Source: Dechloromonas sp. CZR5 (lineage in GTDB: Bacteria > Pseudomonadota > Gammaproteobacteria > Burkholderiales > Rhodocyclaceae). From it: a DNA stretch of 64,000 nt. This document shows, in pieces, positions 38,778 to 46,148 of the stretch; position 1 is the stretch's first letter; the number at the start of each line of letters is the position of its first letter. The notes beneath the pieces are model-generated. The model made no database searches, was not told the DNA's origin, and saw only the letters and a list, made by a program, of their open reading frames with translations. Location of the stretch: the NCBI RefSeq assembly GCF_008711155.1, contig NZ_VUYQ01000005.1, positions 186,001-250,000 of the forward strand. The letters run 5' to 3'. Made by a program: the position numbers and the translations under genes.

Positions 38778-39527
38778 GTGAAGGTTCTGGTTTTCCTGCT
38801 CGTTCTCGGCAACCTGCTGTTCTACGCTTTTAGTGTCGGCTATCTGGGGCATCCGGACAATCCGGATGCCGACAGGGTCGGACAACAGATCGTGCCGGAG
38901 CGCCTGCGCATCGTTTCCCGTGGCGAAGCACCTGCTGCGCCGGCCCAGCCGAAGCAGGAGCCGGCACCGGCACCCGTTCACGAGGGCGAGGCGGCCAAGC
39001 CGGAGGCCGCGCCAGAACCCGAGAACCAGACGGAGGCCTCGAAGGAAGCCGTTGTGGAAAAGGTGGGGGCTCCCGTCTGCGTGGCCTGGCGACAATTGAC
39101 CCCGGCCGAAGCCGACAAGGTGGCGGCGATGATGGGCAAGCGTTTTGCCGAATTCAAGCTGAGCCGCAAGGCAATGGCTGCCGAAGGCAATGGCTGGTGG
39201 GTCTATATTCCCTCGCTGCCGGGCAAGGCCGAGGCCGACAAGAAAGCCGGGGAATTGCGCGACCTGGGGGTCTCCGACTTTTTTGTCGTGCAGGAAGGCC
39301 CCAGCCGGCACGCCATTTCGCTCGGCATCTTCAGTGCCGAGAAGGGTGCTGCCGACCGGCTGGCCGAGCTGAAGGCCAAGGGCGTCCGCTCGGCGGTTTT
39401 CGGGCCGCGTCCGAGCAAGGAAACCGTCGTCGCCCTGCAGGTGCGCGGGCCGGCTGCCCAGAAAGCGGCGGTCATCGCGGCGGTGGCCGATGCCGTGCAG
39501 AAGACCGACGCGCTGGCCTGCAAGTGA
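38778..39527 (+). CDS. SPOR-domain-like single-pass membrane protein
   Basis: A 249-residue protein starting at GTG. An N-terminal transmembrane helix (about 2-20, VLVFLLVLGNLLFYAF) is followed by a Pro/Ala/Glu-rich linker (about 50-95) and a C-terminal SPOR-like domain (about 100-225, including WWVYIPSLPGKAEADKKAGEL and AISLGIFSAEKGAADRLAEL), which in general binds denuded septal glycan. It should face the periplasm. It lies 4 bases after trpB2 and its TGA overlaps the coaE GTG start. Confidence 0.82.
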   Translation: MKVLVFLLVLGNLLFYAFSVGYLGHPDNPDADRVGQQIVPERLRIVSRGEAPAAPAQPKQEPAPAPVHEGEAAKPEAAPEPENQTEASKEAVVEKVGAPVCVAWRQLTPAEADKVAAMMGKRFAEFKLSRKAMAAEGNGWWVYIPSLPGKAEADKKAGELRDLGVSDFFVVQEGPSRHAISLGIFSAEKGAADRLAELKAKGVRSAVFGPRPSKETVVALQVRGPAAQKAAVIAAVADAVQKTDALACK

Positions 39528-40147
39528 GCGGCTACATCGTCGGCCTGACGGGCGGGATCGGCAGCGGCAAGACTACGGTGGCCGACCTGTTCGTTGCGCA
39601 CGGCGCGCAGCTGGTCGATACCGATGCCATTGCGCATGAACTGACGGCGCCCGACGGCGCCGCGATGCCGGCCTTGATCGCCGAATTCGGGGCGGATATC
39701 GCCACCGGCACCGGTGCTCTCGATCGCGTGGCGATGCGGCGTTGCGTCTTCTCCGATCCTTCCGCGCGGGGGCGGCTCGAGGCGATTCTGCATCCGCTGA
39801 TCCGAACGCTGTCGGCGGAACGTTGCCAGGCTGCCAGTTCGCCCTATGCCGTACTGGCCGTCCCCCTGCTCGTCGAGTCCGGGAGCTATCGCGAGCGTTG
39901 CGACAGGATTGTCGTTGTCGATTGCCCCGAGAGCCTCCAGGTGGACCGCGTCATGGCGCGCAATGGCATGGCACGCGAGGAGGTGCTGGCGATCATGGCG
40001 GCGCAGGCGACGCGTCCGCAACGGCTTGCGGTGGCGGACGACGTGGTGCTGAATGACGAGGGGCACGACAAGCTTGTCCGGCAAGTGGCCGAGCTGCATC
40101 AAAAATATCTCTTACTTTCCGCCGAAAAAGTTAAAGCAGGCTGTTGA
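39524..40147 (+). CDS. coaE: Dephospho-CoA kinase
   Basis: A 207-residue P-loop kinase adding the 3'-phosphate in the last step of CoA synthesis. P-loop [14 protein letters not shown] starts near residue 7, followed by [10 protein letters not shown], the lid LHPLIR and VPLLVESG. The GTG start at 39524 overlaps the previous stop (GTGA) and places the P-loop at the usual distance from the N-terminus. zapD follows after 60 bases, a conserved coaE-zapD-yacG arrangement. Confidence 0.96.
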   Translation: MSGYIVGLTGGIGSGKTTVADLFVAHGAQLVDTDAIAHELTAPDGAAMPALIAEFGADIATGTGALDRVAMRRCVFSDPSARGRLEAILHPLIRTLSAERCQAASSPYAVLAVPLLVESGSYRERCDRIVVVDCPESLQVDRVMARNGMAREEVLAIMAAQATRPQRLAVADDVVLNDEGHDKLVRQVAELHQKYLLLSAEKVKAGC

Positions 40148-40207
40148 GATTTGAGTGCAAATGGCTCAGAATAAACAAAATTTCCCTCTTTTCTGGCCAT
40201 CCTTCGC

Positions 40208-40966
40208 GTGATCACCTACGAATATCCGTTCAACGAGCGCATCCGCACCTTGCTGCGTCTCGAGGATTTGTTCGAGAAAACCGCGTACTTCACGCAGGAA
40301 GAGGGAGCCCTGGAGCACCACGCGGCCCTGGTTTCGCTGTTCGAGATTCTCGAAGTCGCCGGGCGTGCCGACCTGAAGATGGACCTGATCCAGGAACTCG
40401 AGCGCCAGCGCCAGACGCTGCTCGCCTTCCGCAACAACCCCGATATTTCCGAAGAAGCGCTGTCCGGCGCGCTCTACGAAATCGAGCAGTCCTCGGCGGC
40501 CTTGCTTGCCATGCACGGCAAGATCGGCCAGTACCTGCGCGAGAACGACTGGCTGATGAGCATCAAGAGCCGCGCCGTGATTCCCGGTGGGGTCTGCGAA
40601 TTCGACTTGCCGTCCTACCACTGGTGGCTGCATCGTCCGCTCGACATGCGGCGCGATGCGCTGGAAGCCTGGACCAAGCCGATGCTCCCGCTGCGCGATG
40701 CGGCAGCCATCGTGCTGCGCCTGCTGCGCTCCAGCGGCCGCCCGAAGAATTACACTGCGGCGCTCGGCCAGTTCCAGCTCAACCTGGGCGGATCGGCTGC
40801 CCAGATGGTGCGTATCTCCGTTGCAGCCGACGAGCAGGCCATTCCCGAAGTCAGTGCCAACAAGTATTTCCTGAACATCCGCTTCACCAAGCCGCCGGCC
40901 GGCGAAATCAAGGCCCGGGGCTGCGAGCGCGATGTCGCCTTCGACCTTACCTTCTGCAATCTCTGA
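40208..40966 (+). CDS. zapD: Cell division protein ZapD
   Basis: A 252-residue cytoplasmic FtsZ-bundling protein. It opens with [21 protein letters not shown], the diagnostic [10 protein letters not shown] motif, and continues with the helical-then-beta layout of the family, including LPSYHWWLH and [15 protein letters not shown] is the second codon; the first start is GTG at 40208. Its TGA overlaps the ATG of yacG by one base. Confidence 0.95.
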   Translation: MITYEYPFNERIRTLLRLEDLFEKTAYFTQEEGALEHHAALVSLFEILEVAGRADLKMDLIQELERQRQTLLAFRNNPDISEEALSGALYEIEQSSAALLAMHGKIGQYLRENDWLMSIKSRAVIPGGVCEFDLPSYHWWLHRPLDMRRDALEAWTKPMLPLRDAAAIVLRLLRSSGRPKNYTAALGQFQLNLGGSAAQMVRISVAADEQAIPEVSANKYFLNIRFTKPPAGEIKARGCERDVAFDLTFCNL

Positions 40967-41172
40967 TGGCCGTTCGCAAGGTTCGCTGTCCGCAATGCGG
41001 TGACGACGCGCTCTGGGCGCCGGAAAACCCCTGGCGTCCGTTCTGTTCCGAGCGCTGCAAGCAGATCGATCTCGGCTGCTGGGCCAGCGACTCCTACCGC
41101 ATCGCAAACAAGGCCGGCGACGACGAGGCGGGGGGGGCCGACCTCGAATTCCCGGATACGCCCGCCCGCTGA
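40966..41172 (+). CDS. yacG: DNA gyrase inhibitor YacG
   Basis: A 68-residue zinc-binding protein. The four-Cys zinc site is CPQCGDD...FCSERC (spacing C-x2-C-x15-C-x3-C), followed by the family's [13 protein letters not shown]. In E. coli the protein binds GyrB and inhibits gyrase. The acidic C-terminal tail is as expected. It overlaps zapD by one base and is convergent with the Nudix-ThiE gene 46 bases away. Confidence 0.95.
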   Translation: MAVRKVRCPQCGDDALWAPENPWRPFCSERCKQIDLGCWASDSYRIANKAGDDEAGGADLEFPDTPAR

Positions 41173-41218
41173 TTGGCAGCACGGCCTGCAGCAGGCCGAT
41201 GCCGACCGCTCCCGACTG

Positions 41219-42163
41219 TCACCATCCACGCATCAAGGCGATGCCGTGCGCGCCGTTTTCCTGCGCACGGAGCAGCATGTCCGGCTGCATGCCGCCCAGG
41301 GCAAAGACCGGCAGGGTGTTGCCGGCCAGCAGGCGACCGAGCCCGGCCCAGCCAATGCCGTTGGCTTCGGGGTGGGTCGGTGTCGGCAGAACCGGGCCGA
41401 GCAGGGCGTAGTCGAGGCCGAGCTCGCCGGCGCGGGCGATTTCTTCCGCCGTATGGCAGGAGGCGCCGACCCAGGCGAAATCCGGCCGCCCGCTTGCCAC
41501 GGCCAGTCGGGCAGCCGACAGATGCACCCCGTCGGCGCCGACGCGGCGTGCGATGTCTTCATCGTCATTGATCACGACCAGCGCGCCATGGCTGCGTGCC
41601 AGGCGGCACACGGTTTCGGCAAACCACAGGCGTTGCGCCGGTGGCCAGCCCTTGTCCCTGACCTGGATCAGGCGCAGGCCGGCGATCAGCGCTTCTTCCA
41701 GTCGCTCGAGCTGGCGTTCCGTGCCCTCGATTTCGGCCATCGTGATGGCCATCGTCGTCGGCAGGGAAAGGGCTTTGAGGATGGGGTCGTTGGCCGGCAG
41801 GATGGGGGCGACGCTAGCCGGCCGGCCGACAGGCAGCCAGTCGACGGCCGAATGCTCGAGTGGTGCCGTGATGCCGATCTCGCCGTCCCAGGCCGTGACG
41901 CGCCAGAAATTGAGCCGGACGGTGGCGTGCGGGTAGGTGAAGACGCGGGTCAGCCACGGCGAACAGGCGGTCACGGTGATGCCCAGTTCTTCCTGCAATT
42001 CGCGGATCAGTGCCTGACGCACCGTTTCGCCGGGCTCGACCTTGCCGCCGGGAAATTCCCAGTAACCGGCGTAAACCTTGCCTTCCGGGCGTTGCGCCAG
42101 CAGGAATTCGCGGCCGTCGGCACGCAGCATGACGGCAGCGGCGACTTCGACGATGGGGCTCAC
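41219..42163 (-). CDS. Nudix hydrolase fused to a ThiE-like domain
   Basis: A 314-residue fusion. Residues 1 to about 130 form a MutT-like Nudix domain with the box GGKVEPGETVRQALIRELQEELGI (G40 to I62, catalytic REx2EE intact), expected to hydrolyse oxidised nucleotides such as 8-oxo-dGTP. Residues about 145-314 form a TIM-barrel similar to thiamine-phosphate synthase (LIQVRDKG, VVINDD, GVHLS, ALGGM). Such MutT-ThiE fusions are frequent in betaproteobacteria. Whether the ThiE part is active is unclear: the usual DDP-type loop reads NDDEDIA. It overlaps the DUF815 gene by four bases. Confidence 0.9.
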   Translation of the reverse strand: MSPIVEVAAAVMLRADGREFLLAQRPEGKVYAGYWEFPGGKVEPGETVRQALIRELQEELGITVTACSPWLTRVFTYPHATVRLNFWRVTAWDGEIGITAPLEHSAVDWLPVGRPASVAPILPANDPILKALSLPTTMAITMAEIEGTERQLERLEEALIAGLRLIQVRDKGWPPAQRLWFAETVCRLARSHGALVVINDDEDIARRVGADGVHLSAARLAVASGRPDFAWVGASCHTAEEIARAGELGLDYALLGPVLPTPTHPEANGIGWAGLGRLLAGNTLPVFALGGMQPDMLLRAQENGAHGIALMRGW

Positions 42164-43050
42164 TTGTTTTTCTTCCGTGCGGGTTTCTGGCGGCCGGCAA
42201 GATCCTTGGCAAACTGCCAGGCGACGCGGCCCGAGCGCGAACCCCGGCCGAGCGACCAGTTCAGTGCCTCGCGCTCGCTGGCGGCGATGACCTCCGGGGC
42301 GACCCCCAGTTCGCGTGCCCAGTGCTGGAAGACAGCGAGGTAGTCATCCTGGCTGAACGGGTAGAAGGAAATCCACAGGCCGAAACGGTCGGACAGCGAC
42401 ACCTTTTCCTCGGTCGTGTCGCCGGGGCGGATTTCGTCGTTCACCGTATGGGTTTCGAGATTTTCCGAGAAATACTCGGGCATCAGGTGGCGCCGGTTCG
42501 AGGTGGCGTAGATGAGCACGTTGTCCGGCGGCGCGGCGATGGAGCCGTCGAGAACCGACTTCAGTGCCTTGTAGGACGTTTCGCCGGCCTCGAACGACAG
42601 GTCGTCGCAGAAGATGATGAATTTCTCCGGCCGGCCATCGAGCAGGTCGAGGATGTCGGACAGGTCGATCAGGTCCTCCTTGTCCACCTCGATCAGACGA
42701 AGTCCCCGGGATGAAAACTCGTTGAGCACGGCCTTGACCAGCGACGACTTGCCCGAGCCGCGCGAGCCGGTGAGCAGGACATTGTTGGCGCTGCGGCCGG
42801 CGACGAACTGACGGGTGTTGGCGACGATGCGCTCCTTCTGGTCGTCGATCGTTTCCAGGTCGTCCAGGCGGATCGGGTGCGGGTGGCGGACGGCCTGCAA
42901 CCAGCCGCGATGCTGGCTCTTGCGCCAGCGGAAGGCGACGGCGGATCCCCAGTCCGGAGCGGCCGGCGGCAGGGGCAGTGTGGCTTCGAGGCGCCCGAGC
43001 ACGGCCTCGGCGCGGGCGAGCAGGCGTTCCAGATTCGGGGATTCGGTCAT
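42160..43050 (-). CDS. DUF815 family AAA+ ATPase
   Basis: A 296-residue ATPase. Walker A is LLTGSRGSGKSSLVKAV near residue 87, Walker B is FIIFCDDLSFE, and sensor-like IYATSNRRHLMPE follows, all typical of DUF815 ATP-binding proteins found next to Nudix genes. Cellular role unknown. The ATG at 43050 gives the normal length; the open frame continues upstream through the mltA promoter but without family similarity. Divergent from mltA. Confidence 0.88.
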   Translation of the reverse strand: MTESPNLERLLARAEAVLGRLEATLPLPPAAPDWGSAVAFRWRKSQHRGWLQAVRHPHPIRLDDLETIDDQKERIVANTRQFVAGRSANNVLLTGSRGSGKSSLVKAVLNEFSSRGLRLIEVDKEDLIDLSDILDLLDGRPEKFIIFCDDLSFEAGETSYKALKSVLDGSIAAPPDNVLIYATSNRRHLMPEYFSENLETHTVNDEIRPGDTTEEKVSLSDRFGLWISFYPFSQDDYLAVFQHWARELGVAPEVIAASEREALNWSLGRGSRSGRVAWQFAKDLAGRQKPARKKNK

Positions 43051-43096
43051 GGTGGCAGGTATACTTCGCAGCAAACCGAGAACTCTAGCGAAACCC

Positions 43097-44314
43097 ATGC
43101 GAAAAATCCAAACGGCCGCCACTTTAATTTTGGCGCTCCTGGCTGCGTGTTCGAGCACCCCACCGACGCCGGCACCGGCGCTGCTCGTCTGCCCCCCTTG
43201 TCCGACGTGCGCTGCCTGCCCGGCCGTGCCACCCCCTCCGGTTGCCACGCCTGCGCCGTTTAGCCGGACCCTGACCGCTGCCGCCTGGAGCGATCTGCCG
43301 GGCTGGGCGGAAGACGATGTCGCCGCCGCCTGGCCTCCGTTCCTGCAAAGCTGTCGCGGCATGACGAGCAAGCCGCACGGGCCCGGGTGGAAACGGGTCT
43401 GCGATCTGGCCCGGGCGGCTGATGGCAAACCGGGCTTCCAGCCCCGCCGCTTCTTCGAGCAGCACCTGAAGCCCTACGCCGTTGCCAATGGCGACGGGGC
43501 CAACGGAATGGTCACCGGCTACTATGAGCCGCTGTTGCGCGGCAGTCGCAACCGTATCAAGGGCTACGAGCAAGCGGTCCGTGGCGTTCCCGACGACTTG
43601 CTCACCATCGATCTGTCGGCCGTCTTCCCCGAATTGAAGGACAAGCGGGTACGCGGCCGTATCGAAGGCAACAAGGTCGTCCCTTACTGGTCGCGTGCCG
43701 AAATATCGGCCAAGGGCGACAAATTGCCGGGCAAGACCTTGCTCTACGTCGACGATGCAGTGGAACTCTTCTTCCTGCAGGTACAAGGTTCGGGGCGCGT
43801 CCAGCTGGCCGACGGCAGCATGGTGCGCTTGAACTACGCCGACCAGAACGGGCATCCCTATCAATCGATCGGCAGGGTCCTGATCGAGCGCGGCGAACTG
43901 AAGCTGGAAGAGGCATCGATGCAGGGCATCCAGGCTTGGGCGCGGGCCAATCCGGCACGCCTGGAAGGGCTGCTCAACGCCAACCCCAGCTATGTGTTCT
44001 TTCGCGAGGTGCCGAACAGCAACGACGGACCGATCGGCGCCCTGGGCGTGCCCTTGACCGCCGAACGCAGCATCGCCATCGATCCGCGCTCCATTGCGCT
44101 CGGTTCGCCGGTTTTCCTGGCGACGACCCGGCCGAATTCCGCACAGCCGATGAACCGGCTGGTCATGGCTCAGGACACCGGCGGCGCCATCAAGGGCGCG
44201 GTGCGCGCCGACTTTTTCTGGGGTTTCGGCAAGGAGGCCGGCGAACAAGCCGGTCGCATGAAACAGAGCGGTCGCATGTGGGTGCTCTTGCCGGCCGAGC
44301 TTGCTCCGAAATGA
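43097..44314 (+). CDS. mltA: Membrane-bound lytic murein transglycosylase A
   Basis: A 405-residue outer-membrane lipoprotein that cleaves peptidoglycan glycan strands with 1,6-anhydro ring formation. The signal ends in the lipobox LLAAC (Cys about 18). A short Cys/Pro-rich linker with CPPCPTCAACP is unusual. The MltA domain shows VTGYYEPLLRGS, FFLQVQGSGRVQL and the 3D domain's QDTGGAIKGAVRADFFWG, which holds the catalytic Asp. It is a single-gene unit ahead of amtB. Confidence 0.93.
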   Translation: MRKIQTAATLILALLAACSSTPPTPAPALLVCPPCPTCAACPAVPPPPVATPAPFSRTLTAAAWSDLPGWAEDDVAAAWPPFLQSCRGMTSKPHGPGWKRVCDLARAADGKPGFQPRRFFEQHLKPYAVANGDGANGMVTGYYEPLLRGSRNRIKGYEQAVRGVPDDLLTIDLSAVFPELKDKRVRGRIEGNKVVPYWSRAEISAKGDKLPGKTLLYVDDAVELFFLQVQGSGRVQLADGSMVRLNYADQNGHPYQSIGRVLIERGELKLEEASMQGIQAWARANPARLEGLLNANPSYVFFREVPNSNDGPIGALGVPLTAERSIAIDPRSIALGSPVFLATTRPNSAQPMNRLVMAQDTGGAIKGAVRADFFWGFGKEAGEQAGRMKQSGRMWVLLPAELAPK

Positions 44315-44350
44315 GGCGTGGGCGCACCGATAACGAGCGGATGGGCAATA

Positions 44351-44373
44351 ATTTGCACCAACATGGTGCAAAT
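44351..44373 (+). promoter_or_regulatory. NtrC-type enhancer site upstream of amtB
   Basis: A perfect palindrome, ATTTGCACCA-ACA-TGGTGCAAAT. Its core TGCACCAACATGGTGCA matches the known NtrC (NRI) binding pattern TGCACN5-7GGTGCA. It lies 51 bases upstream of the -24 element, a working distance for a sigma-54 activator. Confidence 0.85.
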
Positions 44374-44424
44374 TGTGCGCAAATGACTTTGGTAACGCAC
44401 TGATTTGTAACATTTTTTGCGCAC

Positions 44425-44440
44425 TGGAATGGTGCTTGCT
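44425..44440 (+). promoter_or_regulatory. Sigma-54 promoter of amtB
   Basis: TGGAATGGTGCTTGCT fits the -24/-12 consensus TGGCACGN4TTGCW, with GG and GC separated by the required 10 bases. It lies 32 bases before the amtB ATG. Together with the NtrC palindrome this points to nitrogen-limitation control. Confidence 0.85.
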
Positions 44441-44472
44441 TTTCCGTTCGCCATCATTGCCTTGGGGGTTTC

Positions 44473-45675
44473 ATGGAAGCATATCAATCCGGTAGTAACG
44501 TGTTGTTCATCCTGCTCGGCGCCATCATGGTGCTCGCCATGCACGCGGGTTTCGCCTTTCTCGAGGTGGGCACGGTGCGCAAGAAGAATCAGGTCAACGC
44601 GTTGGTCAAGATCCTGAGCGACTTCGGCGTGTCGACTATTGCCTACTTCTTCGTCGGCTACAGCATCGCCTACGGCGTCAATTTCTTCTCCGGCGTCGAA
44701 ACCCTGATGGACAAGAACGGGTTCGAGCTGACCAAGTTCTTCTTCCTGCTGACCTTTGCCGCCGCCATTCCCGCCATCATCTCCGGCGGCATTGCCGAGC
44801 GCGCGAAATTCCATCCGCAGTTGATCGCCACCTTCATGCTGGTCGGCTTCGTCTATCCGTTCTTCGAGGGGATTGCCTGGAATCAGGCTTTCGGTGTCCA
44901 GGCCTGGTTGAAGGCGACCTTTGGCGAAGAATTCCATGACTTTGCCGGTTCGGTGGTCGTGCATGCCATGGGCGGCTGGATCGCCCTGCCGGCCGTGCTC
45001 CTGCTTGGTGCGCGCTATGGCCGCTACAGCAAGGATGGCCGCATCTCCGCGCACCCGCCGTCTTCGATCCCCTTCCTGGCGCTCGGCGCCTGGATTCTGA
45101 CCGTTGGCTGGTTCGGCTTCAACGTGATGAGCGCCCAGACGCTGGACAAGATCTCCGGCCTTGTCGCCCTCAACTCGCTGATGGCCATGGTCGGCGGCAC
45201 CCTGGTGGCCCTGCTGGCGGGCAAGAACGACCCGGGCTTCCTGCACAACGGCCCGCTCGCCGGCCTGGTGGCGGTCTGTGCCGGTTCCGACCTCATGCAC
45301 CCGATCGGGGCGCTGGTTGTCGGCGGTGTGGCTGGCGGCCTGTTCGTGGTGATGTTCACGCTGACCCAAAACCGCTGGAAGATCGACGACGTCCTCGGCG
45401 TCTGGCCCTTGCACGGTCTCTGTGGTGCCTGGGGCGGTATCGCGGCCGGTATCTTCGGCACCAAGGCTTTCGGCGGCGCGGGCGGCATCGCCTTCATGCC
45501 GCAACTGATCATGACCGTCCTGGCCATTGTCGTTGCCCTAGTCGGCGGCGCCATCGTCTATGGCTCCCTGAAGGCCATGCTGGGGCTGCGCCTGGATCAG
45601 GAAGAGGAATACCAGGGGGCTGACCTCAGCATCCACAAGATCACCGCGACACCGGAGCGTGAGCCTAACTGGTAA
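44473..45675 (+). CDS. amtB: Ammonium transporter (Amt family)
   Basis: A 400-residue membrane protein with about eleven transmembrane segments. The channel's twin-His pair is seen in VVHAMGG (first His near residue 163) and PLHGLCGAWGG (second near 316). Features such as NQVNALVKIL and AAAIPAIISGGIAERAKF are typical of Amt proteins. It lacks an obvious cleavable signal, unlike many AmtB proteins. The usual glnK partner is not adjacent on either side. Regulation is by a sigma-54 promoter and NtrC site upstream. Confidence 0.93.
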   Translation: MEAYQSGSNVLFILLGAIMVLAMHAGFAFLEVGTVRKKNQVNALVKILSDFGVSTIAYFFVGYSIAYGVNFFSGVETLMDKNGFELTKFFFLLTFAAAIPAIISGGIAERAKFHPQLIATFMLVGFVYPFFEGIAWNQAFGVQAWLKATFGEEFHDFAGSVVVHAMGGWIALPAVLLLGARYGRYSKDGRISAHPPSSIPFLALGAWILTVGWFGFNVMSAQTLDKISGLVALNSLMAMVGGTLVALLAGKNDPGFLHNGPLAGLVAVCAGSDLMHPIGALVVGGVAGGLFVVMFTLTQNRWKIDDVLGVWPLHGLCGAWGGIAAGIFGTKAFGGAGGIAFMPQLIMTVLAIVVALVGGAIVYGSLKAMLGLRLDQEEEYQGADLSIHKITATPEREPNW

Positions 45676-45737
45676 GGTGATTGGAAACGATAAAGGCTGT
45701 CTGGCGAGACTATAGTTGGTCGGACAGTTGATTTAAG

Positions 45738-45768
45738 AAAGGCCCGGCAATTGCCGGGCCTTTCTGCT
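45738..45768. terminator. Bidirectional terminator after amtB
   Basis: Perfect stem AAAGGCCCGGCAA/TTGCCGGGCCTTT with no loop bases beyond the turn, followed by CTGCTTTTT on the plus strand. It ends amtB transcription 62 bases past its stop and is part of the inverted repeat. Confidence 0.9.
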
Positions 45769-45844
45769 TTTTGGATTTCGTTTTTCGGCAAAAGCGGCCG
45801 TTCAGCTCGCTGGTAACTTCCGGCAGCAATGCATCAGGTACCTG
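45738..45844 (-). repeat. Left copy of an imperfect inverted repeat (gene 3' end plus terminator)
   Basis: Read on the minus strand, this 107-base segment matches 48596-48700 on the plus strand. The best part is 36 of 44 bases identical around GTTCAGCTCGCTG (45800-45812), and both copies run into a GGCCCGG-stem hairpin. Both encode a matching C-terminal peptide before a TGA: here RYLMHCCRKLPAS, in the right copy RYMMYCCQKLSAS. Four of the differences are silent third-position changes, which suggests shared coding descent. The parent gene is not identified. Confidence 0.75.
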
Positions 45845-45891
45845 TCATTCACCTGATTATTTCGCTGAACATCATCGCAATCATTCGGCAT
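45802..45891 (-). pseudogene. Possible small ORF or gene remnant within the left repeat
   Basis: A 29-codon minus-strand frame from ATG at 45891 to TGA at 45802, part of a longer open frame back to 45996. The C-terminal 13 residues match those of the frame ending at 48638. It has no clear ribosome site and is not a recognised family. It may be the end of a gene cut off by the island or a tiny gene in its own right; the reading frame is supported mainly by the silent differences between the copies. Confidence 0.4.
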
Positions 45892-46148
45892 GCTCACGCT
45901 GCCCTGATGAGACTCATGATTGGACAGGAGGGCAGTCGAGGATTTCGGTCGCACATTGAACCATCTGATGGCTCGTGGTATCTGATGTAGTTCGATTTAC
46001 GATTTGAGGGATCAATCAAATTCCTTGCTCCCATGTCTACAACAGACGAATGCTGATAGGTCATCGGAATAAATCAAAGGCCGTCACCTCTGGCCTATAC
46101 TTAGGGCTTTCCCTCTCACCGGGCATAGCCCTTTCTGTACATTCCGCC

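Larger units (their letters stand above)
45676..46148. other. Gap between amtB and the NACHT gene
   Basis: This 473-base stretch holds the amtB terminator, the left copy of an inverted repeat and a minus-strand open frame with no strong start (45802-45996). That frame ends in a peptide related to one encoded by the right copy of the repeat. The right part (45997-46148) is AT-rich leader of the NACHT gene with no recognised promoter. A plus-strand open frame of 62 codons (45771-45959) is not similar to anything I recognise. Confidence 0.6.

Noticed and set aside
45771..45959. 62-codon plus-strand frame in the amtB-NACHT gap
   Set aside because: It overlaps the better-supported minus-strand frame and repeat, has no good ribosome site and its counterpart in the right repeat is not preserved.
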